Origin: an uncultured Bacilli bacterium
Lineage (GTDB): Bacteria; Bacillota_I; Bacilli_A; RF39; UBA660
Assembly (NCBI GenBank): GCA_910576925.1
Contig: CAJTKB010000023.1
Coordinates: forward strand, 3,174-24,137
Reading direction: 5' to 3'
Length of the DNA: 20,964 nt
The position numbers and the translations under genes are program-made. Each line of letters opens with the position of its first letter. The first letter of the stretch is position 1. The notes beneath the pieces are model-generated. The model was not told the DNA's origin. It saw only the letters and a program-made list of their open reading frames with translations, and ran no database searches. Shown here piece after piece: positions 1 through 6,291 of this stretch.

Positions 1-144
1 CCAACGGGTCCAATAGGTGTCACAGGCCCAACAGGCCCAACGGGTCCAATAGGTGTCACAGGCCCAACAGGCCCAACGGGTCCAATAGGTGCGACAGGTC
101 CAACAGGCCCAACGGGTCCAATAGGTGCGACAGGCCCAACAGGT
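1..144 (+). repeat. 36-bp tandem repeats encoding collagen triplets
   Basis: Four tandem 36-base units start at 1, 37, 73 and 109, each coding for the 12 residues PTGPIG[VA]TGPTG. Units 1 and 2 are identical. Units 3 and 4 change GTC to GCG (Val to Ala) and differ at a few third positions. A partial fifth unit runs to about 171. Near-identity at the DNA level indicates recent expansion, and the array continues beyond the left edge. Confidence 0.95.
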
Positions 145-681
145 CCAACGGGTGCGACAGGTCCAGCAGGAAGTAATGCAAATTCAGCAAGTTGCTTTTG
201 CGTAGACCAAATGAGAAATATTATACAACAAATAATAACATTATACAGTAATGATAATTTAATAGTAGCGATGGAAAGTGGCAATAATGCAAGCGGAAGA
301 CCAGGCTCACTTTTACCAGGACCTAATAATAATCCATCATCAGGGCTATTTCAATTAATAAACAATCAAGGTGTTCCAGAAGAAGCACTATCAATATGCA
401 GGATAGCCTCAATAACAATAACAAGTAGTACTTATAATGAAGCAATTACATACTTACCAGCACCAAGTCCAGCACCAACAGGCTGTGATGCTAATTGTGA
501 GGCTGCAGCTCGTTCATACTTACCAGTAGGTACAACAGGAGTTGATATAAATGCTGGAGGTCAAACAGTAGCACAAGGAACTATCATAAGAAGTGAATAT
601 GGTATGGTAGTAGTTGTTGGAAATAATAATAGTAATCCAGCCTTTGTTTCATTATGTAAAGCAGAAATCATCAATAAATAA
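1..681 (+). CDS. Collagen-like surface protein, 5'-truncated by the window edge
   Basis: The frame is open from base 1 and runs into a run of Gly-X-Y triplets (PTG, PIG, VTG, ATG-type residues, about 57 residues), then a short Cys-containing linker (SCFCVDQ) and a C-terminal domain of about 155 residues to a TAA stop. The triplets would form a collagen-like triple helix. The C-terminal part (starting near MRNIIQQIITLY, with ESGNNASGRPGSLLPG and CRIAS motifs) resembles the C-terminal domain I know from collagen-like proteins of clostridia and other spore formers, where such proteins often sit on the spore surface like BclA. The true N-terminus is outside the window, so the internal ATG at 211 is not a start. 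Thr-rich Y positions are typical of bacterial collagens that become glycosylated. Surface or exosporium location is inferred from the family and from the spore genes nearby. Confidence 0.85.
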   Translation, partial: PTGPIGVTGPTGPTGPIGVTGPTGPTGPIGATGPTGPTGPIGATGPTGPTGATGPAGSNANSASCFCVDQMRNIIQQIITLYSNDNLIVAMESGNNASGRPGSLLPGPNNNPSSGLFQLINNQGVPEEALSICRIASITITSSTYNEAITYLPAPSPAPTGCDANCEAAARSYLPVGTTGVDINAGGQTVAQGTIIRSEYGMVVVVGNNNSNPAFVSLCKAEIINK

Positions 682-718
682 TAAATTTTATAATATTACA
701 CAAATAACCCTTAGAAAT

Positions 719-775
719 AAGCAAACTAAAGACATATAATATGTCAAAAAAATGTCTAATTATGTCAGGTTGCTT
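719..775 (+). other. Imperfect stem-loop with nested ATGTC boxes
   Basis: AAGCAA at 719-724 pairs with TTGCTT at 770-775, CT at 726-727 with AG at 767-768, and GACATA at 731-736 with TATGTC at 761-766. A competing perfect inverted repeat, GACATAT-A-ATATGTC, occupies 731-745. ATGTC occurs three times at 741, 752 and 762, about one helical turn apart. No T-run follows the stem, so it is not a classic terminator. It lies between the collagen-like gene and rpoZ and could be an operator or an RNA switch; function is unknown. Confidence 0.4.
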
Positions 776-826
776 GCATTAATATTTATATAGTAATATT
801 CTAATACTAAGAGGGAGTGTGATACT

Positions 827-1042
827 GTGATTTATCCATCTATAGATAAGTTATTAAATATAGTTTCTTCTAAATATGAGCTTGTACATATTGCCGCAAG
901 AAGAAGTAAAGAAATTGCTAGAACTGATTACTTACAACTAAAAGAATGTCAATATAAAAGTAGCAAAAATATAGGTAGAGCTTTAGAAGAACTAGAATCA
1001 GGTATGATAAAAATAACCAATAAAGAAGAAAGCGAGTATTAA
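827..1042 (+). CDS. rpoZ: RNA polymerase omega subunit
   Basis: A 71-residue protein matching the Bacillota omega subunit in length and pattern: an N-terminal YPSIDKLL helix, then SKYELVHIAARRSKEIA (the conserved SKY-L---AA-RA region that contacts the beta' subunit), and a C-terminal part, RALEELESGMIKI, equivalent to the usual -ALEEI--GKI. Omega helps beta' fold and assemble into the polymerase core. The start is GTG, placed by the strong GAGGGAG ribosome binding site at 811-817, ten bases upstream. In many Bacillota rpoZ follows gmk; here it stands behind a collagen-like gene and ahead of recX, so it probably has its own promoter in 682-826, which I could not fix with certainty. Confidence 0.9.
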   Translation: MIYPSIDKLLNIVSSKYELVHIAARRSKEIARTDYLQLKECQYKSSKNIGRALEELESGMIKITNKEESEY

Positions 1043-1110
1043 AACTACTAGCTTTTTCATTTTACTCAAAAAATCCTTAATAATAAAGTATAATAAAAGA
1101 GGAGGACAAA

Positions 1111-1845
1111 ATGAAAGTTGAAAAATATAAAAAAATAAGTAATGGTAGATATAATGTAGTTTTTGATGATAATACTGAACTAGAGTTATACGAAGAGACA
1201 ATATTAAAGTTTGAATTATTATTAAAAAAAGAATTAAATATTAGTCTAGATGAAATAATTAATGAAAATAGTAAATTAAATTGCTATTATACAGCGATAA
1301 AATTTCTTAAATTTAAAAGTAGAAGTACTTATGAAGTTAAAATGAAATTGAAAAACAGTAACTTCAAAGAAGAAGATATAACATTTGCTATAGAAAAACT
1401 AACAGCTCAAAAATATTTAGACGATAAAAATTATTCTAAAAATTTTCTAAATGATAAATTAATAACTACAAATCATGGACCTAATAGAATTAGAAATGAT
1501 CTCTCTTCTAAAGGAATTACTAATGAAATAATAGAAGATACCTTGAAAAATTATGATTATGAAACCCAATATGAAAAAGTTTCTAAATTAATATCTAAGA
1601 TAATAAAATCAAATACTACTAAAAGTAACAACTATCTAAAAAGAAAAATATATAGTAGTCTTTGTTATCAAGGCTTTTCTAAAGAAATAATAGATAAAGC
1701 ATTAGAAGAAACAAAATTTAGTAATGATAATAGTTTAAAAGAAAAAGAAGAAGAAAAACTAAGAAAAAAATATTCTAGTAAATATGAAGGAACATTACTA
1801 GAATATAAAGTAAAGGAACAATTAATAAAAAAAGGATTTTATTAA
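1111..1845 (+). CDS. recX: RecX family regulator of RecA
   Basis: RecX binds RecA filaments and modulates recombination and strand exchange. The 244-residue length fits the longer RecX of Bacilli. An N-terminal section of about 50 residues is followed by repeated three-helix RecX modules: AIKFLKFKSRSTYEVKMKL (about 65-83), KYLDDKNYSKNFLNDKL (about 106-122) with GPNRIRNDLSSKGI after it, and a third repeat, YLKRKIYSSLCYQGFSKEII. The start ATG follows a perfect AGAGGAGGA binding site. The gene ends two bases before the end of the convergent minus-strand gene, with no obvious terminator between. recA itself is not in the window. Confidence 0.88.
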   Translation: MKVEKYKKISNGRYNVVFDDNTELELYEETILKFELLLKKELNISLDEIINENSKLNCYYTAIKFLKFKSRSTYEVKMKLKNSNFKEEDITFAIEKLTAQKYLDDKNYSKNFLNDKLITTNHGPNRIRNDLSSKGITNEIIEDTLKNYDYETQYEKVSKLISKIIKSNTTKSNNYLKRKIYSSLCYQGFSKEIIDKALEETKFSNDNSLKEKEEEKLRKKYSSKYEGTLLEYKVKEQLIKKGFY

Positions 1846-1847
1846 TA

Positions 1848-2312
1848 TCAATAACTGTTTAAAACATACATACAAAAAAGAAAAGCACTCAAAAGTAAAG
1901 TATAAATTACATTAATATCTAAATACTTTGTACTTTTTTCATTTATTGAAGATATACTTTCATAAATATAAAGAAGACTTATAAACGAACACATACTAGA
2001 GATAAAAGTTAAAAGTAAATTATGCATATTAAAAAATATCTTAATAAAAGTAAAACTAAATATATTAAACACTAGTTTTAAAATAAAACTATTCTCTAAT
2101 TTATTAAAGCTATAAGCAAATAAGAGTTCACTAATAGAAATCGAAAAAAGAAATATATATATTAAATTAAATATATTAAAAAAATTAACAGAAGGCTTTA
2201 TTAAATTAAATTTTAAACTATCATAAAAACTACAATCAATTGGTATTGTCAAAGTTATTCCAAATACTATAAAAATCACTAAAAACATTGCTAAAAATTT
2301 GATTATTTTCAT
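1848..2312 (-). CDS. Small multi-spanning membrane protein, divergent TspO/MBR-like
   Basis: A 154-residue, strongly hydrophobic protein with about four to five predicted membrane helices (residues about 4-22, 43-66, 75-92, 97-118, 134-152). The order of features follows the TspO/MBR family: Y..L...L.KP between helices 1 and 2 (FYDSLKFNLIKPSVNFF), IFNLIYIFLFSISI as helix 2, LVFNIFSFTFIKIFFNMHNLLL for helix 3 into 4, and a final helix ending YVLNSY. TspO proteins bind porphyrins and other hydrophobic ligands. Unusually, the protein has no tryptophan, although this family is tryptophan-rich and uses aromatic residues in the ligand pocket. A good AAGGAG site precedes the ATG. The family call is by eye on weak similarity; an unrelated small membrane protein is possible. 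Confidence 0.45.
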   Translation of the reverse strand: MKIIKFLAMFLVIFIVFGITLTIPIDCSFYDSLKFNLIKPSVNFFNIFNLIYIFLFSISISELLFAYSFNKLENSFILKLVFNIFSFTFIKIFFNMHNLLLTFISSMCSFISLLYIYESISSINEKSTKYLDINVIYTLLLSAFLFCMYVLNSY

Positions 2313-2409
2313 AACTATTCTCCTTACAAAATAATATGCCTAAAGAAGTATAATTATGAAATAAATAGTATTATAAGAAATATTACTATAATCAAAAAAG
2401 AATCATATA

Positions 2410-3603
2410 TCAGTAAAACTTTTTGGCTTTATTTATCTCTAAAGAATCAGAAACTTGTTGGAAACAGGAATTTAAGTGGTTCATTACTATGCTATAACGT
2501 TTAATATTGTTATTTAATACACTATTAATAAAATCTTGTAATATATTTATATATGACTTTGTAACTTCAGGATTATTAAGCATATATAATTCCGCCATTA
2601 AACTACAACCCTCATAAATAATTTCTGCTATAGAAATATCATAATTTTTTTGTATCTTATAATCACTTTTATCAATAATAAAATTCTTTAATCTATTAGT
2701 GATAGAACATATATCATTAATATCTGGTCTTACATACAGATTATCAACTTCTTGTCTATTTAATAGTACTTCATATAATTTATCTTTTTCCAAACCCTTC
2801 TTTTTACTATAAAATAGATTTTTTAGACTATACTTTCCAAGTATTGATTGATACTTTTCATAAATAAGAGTTTTAGAAATATTATCATTACTATTTAATT
2901 TATCAATAGCCCTGTCTAACTCATTAATGGTTAAATATATACTATCATCACTATATGAGTAAAAACTTAAATTTCTCTTCACCTCTAATTTTAATAGCTC
3001 CAAAAATGAACCAATTTCATTACTTATACAATAATCTTTTTCCTGCAAAGAAGCATTACTTAAATAATTATTAATTTTATTACGAAGTTCTTCAAATTCA
3101 GCTTCATTAATATTATTATTATAAAATGTTCGGTTAAGTATATTCTGTAATAAACAATGAATACTAGTAGGCTTCATTATTTCAATATAATTAATAAGCT
3201 CTTCATCAATTTCCTCATCAATCCATTTATCTTCAAGTCTCTTAAATCCTCGATAAAGTAAAGCATCATTAATTCTTGCATATATTAAATTTCTTTCTAT
3301 TTCAATATCATCAAAAAAGTCATCAAGCTGAGTAAAACTATCAGAATTAGCATAATTTCTAGCAATACTTTTTAAAATATCGTTTTTTACAGTCATATCT
3401 GGATTAAATATATAATCTAAATCTATTTCATCTAAATATTTCTCTTCCATTCTAAATAGCTCCATTAAAATAGAAATTTTAGACTTATATATATCAGAAT
3501 CCTTTCCATTATTAATTTCTATTTCTATTAATTCTCTAAATATATATTCAATAGAATTTGCAATTTTTACAAGTTTAATTAAATTATCCTTAATATTTTT
3601 CAT
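2410..3603 (-). CDS. Uncharacterised helical protein, paralog of the upstream gene
   Basis: 397 residues, acidic and almost certainly all-helical, with no signal peptide or membrane segment, so probably cytoplasmic. I do not recognise the family. The first 55 residues (NLIKLVKIANSIEYIFREL, then EKYLDEI) align with the N-terminus of the neighbouring minus-strand gene, and a second shared block is NLIYARINDALLYRGFKRL around residues 105-123 (NLIYQRIMYGLKALEYNEL in the paralog). An upstream in-frame ATG at 3627 would add eight residues, but the binding site, an unusual AGGGGGGG at 3618-3611, lies seven bases before the ATG at 3603, so I use that start. It lies 37 bases behind its paralog and is probably co-transcribed with it. 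Confidence 0.7.
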   Translation of the reverse strand: MKNIKDNLIKLVKIANSIEYIFRELIEIEINNGKDSDIYKSKISILMELFRMEEKYLDEIDLDYIFNPDMTVKNDILKSIARNYANSDSFTQLDDFFDDIEIERNLIYARINDALLYRGFKRLEDKWIDEEIDEELINYIEIMKPTSIHCLLQNILNRTFYNNNINEAEFEELRNKINNYLSNASLQEKDYCISNEIGSFLELLKLEVKRNLSFYSYSDDSIYLTINELDRAIDKLNSNDNISKTLIYEKYQSILGKYSLKNLFYSKKKGLEKDKLYEVLLNRQEVDNLYVRPDINDICSITNRLKNFIIDKSDYKIQKNYDISIAEIIYEGCSLMAELYMLNNPEVTKSYINILQDFINSVLNNNIKRYSIVMNHLNSCFQQVSDSLEINKAKKFY

Positions 3604-3640
3604 ATGTTTTCCCCCCCTAAAATTCATTTATATAGTAAAA

Positions 3641-4870
3641 TTATTTTTTTAGTGATTTATCATCTTTACTAAAGTCATTAAGAACACTATTTAATATACT
3701 TTTTAAATAGTCAATAAAATTAGTATATTCATCTAAAGAATATTGATAATAACCATTATTAATAATATCATCTTCTATTTTTTTACAATAGTTTTTGATA
3801 TCGTTTTTATTATTAAGTAATAGTAACTTTGACTTTAATATAAAAGAAAATATCATAAAATTTATAAACGTATTATCATAGTTTGAAATAAAGTTTTCAT
3901 CAGAAAAACCCTCTATATTATTATAAATATCATAGATAATTTCATCGATATTCAAATCGCAGTCTTCATTATATAGTCTACTAATATAATCACTATTTCC
4001 AAGTAAATATCCTAAATAGTTTCTAAGTAAATAATTATTATCTTTAAACAAACAATCATTTGTTAATAAACTACATCTAAAAATATTGCTATATTTATAA
4101 TAAGTAAGTTCATAAATAAATTGCTCATTTTTTATATAATCATTTTGTTTTAAATCATTAATTTTCTTTTCACATTCTAAAATAACCAGTAACAATTTGT
4201 CTCTCGTCATACAAATATCTATTAAATCGTATATATTAGTAGTATCTTTATCTCTTAGTTCATTAGTCAACTCATTATATTCAAGTGCTTTAAGTCCATA
4301 CATTATTCTTTGATAAATCAAATTACCTTCTGAGCGAGTATGTTCAAGAATTTCAAAATTATAACCTTTATTACTTTCTTGAAAATTATCGTTTTCACTA
4401 TCAATAACTAAAGTATCGCCATTATCATAACTATTACCCATTATATCAAAATCATCATTATCACAATTTTTTCCATTACTATATTTCCTACAAAATACAT
4501 TATCAATAAACTTTGTATATATACTATTAGGCTTATTACTAATATCACTTTCCATAAATTGATCAGTTATATCATCATAGAAGATTTCCTCAGAAAAACT
4601 ATCTATAAAGTTATTATGACATCCATATTCTGATACAACATATCTTAAAGGATTATTTCCAAATTTATTATCAAAATAATTAATAGGTTCATACACTTTC
4701 CTCAAATATTTATCTTCTACTTTTAATAAATCACATAATATTACAAGATTTTCTTTATAATCATTTGAATCAACCTTATTTTGAACCTCTAATATAGCCA
4801 GTCTTTCAAATATAGTAGCAATAGAGTTTTCAATCTTAACAAGTTTAATTAAAGTATTTCTAAATTTCAT
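3641..4870 (-). CDS. Uncharacterised helical protein, first gene of a paralogous pair
   Basis: 409 residues, acidic, asparagine-rich, predicted helical and cytoplasmic; no known family recognised. The N-terminus (NTLIKLVKIENSIATIFERL ... DKYLRKV) is shared with the downstream gene. Relative to that paralog it carries an extra low-complexity acidic stretch at about residues 130-170 (rich in Asp, Asn and Gly, including NCDNDDFDIMGNSYDNGD), then the shared NLIYQRI block and a C-terminal helical region with IDEIIYDIY. The ATG is preceded by an AGGGGGG binding site (4884-4878), the same G-run style as its partner. It is the promoter-proximal gene, divergent from the ankyrin-repeat gene. Tandem duplication with divergence is the simplest origin. 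Confidence 0.7.
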   Translation of the reverse strand: MKFRNTLIKLVKIENSIATIFERLAILEVQNKVDSNDYKENLVILCDLLKVEDKYLRKVYEPINYFDNKFGNNPLRYVVSEYGCHNNFIDSFSEEIFYDDITDQFMESDISNKPNSIYTKFIDNVFCRKYSNGKNCDNDDFDIMGNSYDNGDTLVIDSENDNFQESNKGYNFEILEHTRSEGNLIYQRIMYGLKALEYNELTNELRDKDTTNIYDLIDICMTRDKLLLVILECEKKINDLKQNDYIKNEQFIYELTYYKYSNIFRCSLLTNDCLFKDNNYLLRNYLGYLLGNSDYISRLYNEDCDLNIDEIIYDIYNNIEGFSDENFISNYDNTFINFMIFSFILKSKLLLLNNKNDIKNYCKKIEDDIINNGYYQYSLDEYTNFIDYLKSILNSVLNDFSKDDKSLKK

Positions 4871-4902
4871 ACAAAGTCCCCCCTAAGTAAAATTTCTTAG
4901 AT

Positions 4903-4931
4903 ATTATATCATAATTTTACATTTTTGTACA
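4903..4931 (-). promoter_or_regulatory. Candidate sigma-A promoter for the paralog pair
   Basis: On the minus strand TGTACA (4931-4926) and a perfect TATAAT (4908-4903) are 17 bases apart, giving a start near 4896 and a leader of about 25 bases that includes the AGGGGGG site. The -35 is a four-of-six match. Confidence 0.5.
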
Positions 4932-4984
4932 TATATTTTTATAAACATAAAATATACAACTAGAAACGTCAACTTTAAAATTAT

Positions 4985-5013
4985 TTGACAAAAAGGACAA
5001 AATAGTGTATAAT
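4985..5013 (+). promoter_or_regulatory. Consensus sigma-A promoter of the ankyrin-repeat gene
   Basis: TTGACA (4985-4990) and TATAAT (5008-5013) are separated by exactly 17 bases, a perfect housekeeping promoter. The transcript would start near 5020, about 23 bases ahead of the ATG. It points away from the promoter of the minus-strand pair. Confidence 0.85.
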
Positions 5014-5042
5014 CTAAGCGTCCTTTTAAAAAGAGGTGTTTT

Positions 5043-5732
5043 ATGATATTTTATAATGAAGAACAAGCAATGAATGCTTGTAGTAGTGAACCATCCCTGA
5101 TTTTTAATCTAATAAAAGATGGACACTTTAGCGTAGTTGATAAAATTTTATCAGAAAATATAGTTGATATTAATACTAGAGACGAAGAGAATAATGACAT
5201 ATTAATGAAATTATTAAAATTAAAAGAATTCGATCTTGTATTAAAACATATGCACAACAAGGACTGGAATGTAAACAATCAAAATATAGATGGCGATACA
5301 TTTGCTCATTATTTAGTAACTATAGATTCATTATATGTTGCAAAAATAATTGATCAATTAAAAAGAAATAATAACTTTATGCCTAATATAAAAAACAATA
5401 ATAATGAAACAATTTTAGACAAGTCACTTAAAGGAAATAAAATATATACAAGTATGAAAATACTAGAAGATGAGAGATTTAATTGTATAGATATAATGTC
5501 ATTTAGAAAACTATATAAGGCATATATAAAAAGTTCATATTATGGTAAATATTCTAAACTTAATAATTTGGAAGTAATAGTAGATAATTTAGAAAAAAAG
5601 GACACTCTATTACCTAAAATGCAAGATTTATTAGATACAATTACTGATAATATGGAAGAGATAAAAGAAGAATTATTAGTCAATAAATCTAATAACTTAG
5701 AGCTTATTATCAACTCATATTTGGTAGCATAA
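5043..5732 (+). CDS. Ankyrin-repeat protein
   Basis: 229 residues without signal peptide or membrane helices. The first 130 or so residues show three to four ankyrin repeats; the repeat-start pattern D-N-x-x-D-x-x-G/N-D/E-T/I is seen in VDINTRDEENNDIL, WNVNNQNIDGDTFAHYL and MPNIKNNNNETILDKSL, each followed by helix pairs such as KIIDQLKRN. The C-terminal 90 residues (after about residue 140) are charged and helical, with no recognised domain. Ankyrin repeats bind other proteins; the partner is unknown. The RBS is AGAGGTG at 5032-5038, close to the ATG. It is monocistronic: it has a perfect sigma-A promoter, and its own stop codon lies in the stem of a terminator. It faces away from the uncharacterised paralog pair, which may or may not be functionally linked. 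Confidence 0.8.
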   Translation: MIFYNEEQAMNACSSEPSLIFNLIKDGHFSVVDKILSENIVDINTRDEENNDILMKLLKLKEFDLVLKHMHNKDWNVNNQNIDGDTFAHYLVTIDSLYVAKIIDQLKRNNNFMPNIKNNNNETILDKSLKGNKIYTSMKILEDERFNCIDIMSFRKLYKAYIKSSYYGKYSKLNNLEVIVDNLEKKDTLLPKMQDLLDTITDNMEEIKEELLVNKSNNLELIINSYLVA

Positions 5733-5750
5733 ATTTTTATGCTATCTTTT
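5725..5750 (+). terminator. Rho-independent terminator of the ankyrin-repeat gene
   Basis: TAGCATAAA (5725-5733) and TTTATGCTA (5736-5744) form a perfect nine-pair palindrome followed by TCTTTT. The stop codon TAA (5730-5732) is inside the left arm. Confidence 0.75.
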
Positions 5751-5751
5751 G

Positions 5752-5779
5752 TTGTAAAAGAAAAAAATAAGTGTATAAT
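5752..5779 (+). promoter_or_regulatory. Candidate sigma-A promoter of the lipoprotein gene
   Basis: TTGTAA (5752-5757) and TATAAT (5774-5779) are 16 bases apart, just behind the preceding terminator. The start would fall near 5786, close to the AAGGAGGAG binding site at 5788-5795. Confidence 0.5.
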
Positions 5780-5801
5780 ACTAACTAAGGAGGAGCATAA
5801 A

Positions 5802-6233
5802 GTGAAGAAGAAATATTTAATTTTAATAGCATTATCCTTAGTATTGATAACAGGCTGTGCCAAGAAAAAAACTCTAACATGTACAAAAACAGAAAAAGAA
5901 ACTGGAATGAATCTAACAACAACTACTACAACCAACTTTAAAAATGACAAAATAACATCTATCAAACTAGAACTTAATGCCAAACTAGATAGCACTTATG
6001 TAAAATACAAAGATACAATTAAAAAAAGCCTAGAACAACAATATAGTATTTATAAGGACGAAAAAGGAGTAACCTATCATGCAAGTGCCAAAGATGATAA
6101 TATTAAATTTAACTTAGTTGTTGACAATAAAGCAATTAGTAAAGAAACAAGAAAAAATTTAAATATTTCAGAAAGTGAAGGTTATGAAAAAAGCAAAAAA
6201 TCCCTAGAAAAAAATGGTTATACTTGTAAATAA
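5802..6233 (+). CDS. Small secreted lipoprotein, possibly YehR/DUF1307-like
   Basis: 143 residues from a GTG start. MKKKYLILIALSLVLITGC is a textbook lipoprotein signal peptide with lipobox LITGC, so Cys19 would be lipidated and the protein anchored on the outside of the membrane. The mature part has a Thr-rich stretch, two further cysteines (LTC near the start, YTC at the very end) that could form a disulfide, and a pattern (Y---GV-Y-A---D-NIKF---VD--AI, terminal LEKNGYTC) that recalls YehR/DUF1307 lipoproteins; that assignment is tentative. An upstream in-frame ATG at 5739 is rejected because it lies before the promoter and in the terminator, while the GTG is correctly spaced from AAGGAGGAG. 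Flanking terminators make it a single-gene unit. Confidence 0.75.
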   Translation: MKKKYLILIALSLVLITGCAKKKTLTCTKTEKETGMNLTTTTTTNFKNDKITSIKLELNAKLDSTYVKYKDTIKKSLEQQYSIYKDEKGVTYHASAKDDNIKFNLVVDNKAISKETRKNLNISESEGYEKSKKSLEKNGYTCK

Positions 6234-6237
6234 ATTC

Positions 6238-6270
6238 AAAAAGTAATGATATTTACTTTTTTTATTTTTA
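6238..6270 (+). terminator. Rho-independent terminator of the lipoprotein gene
   Basis: AAAAAGTAA (6238-6246) pairs with TTACTTTTT (6253-6261) around a six-base loop, and a T-rich tail runs to 6269. It begins five bases past the stop codon. Confidence 0.75.
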
Positions 6271-6291
6271 ACTTTATAATACAAGAAGGAA

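Noticed and set aside
1..171. 36-base repeats as a CRISPR array
   Set aside because: The units are contiguous without spacers and code in frame for collagen triplets.
211..681. ATG at 211 as the start of a separate 156-residue protein
   Set aside because: The frame is open from base 1 through the Gly-X-Y triplets with no ribosome binding site before 211; this is the C-terminal part of the collagen-like protein.
1061..1110. TATAAT at 1089-1094 as a promoter for recX
   Set aside because: No acceptable -35 at the right distance, and transcription would start inside the recX ribosome binding site.
2365..2389. Imperfect AT-only hairpin downstream of the minus-strand paralogs as their terminator
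   Set aside because: Nine of ten pairs with a short loop, but all except one pair are A-T and no continuous T-run follows on the minus strand.
5540..5995. Antisense open frame across the ankyrin and lipoprotein genes
   Set aside because: It opposes two well-supported genes, crosses a terminator and a promoter, and its composition is that of a reverse-complement shadow.
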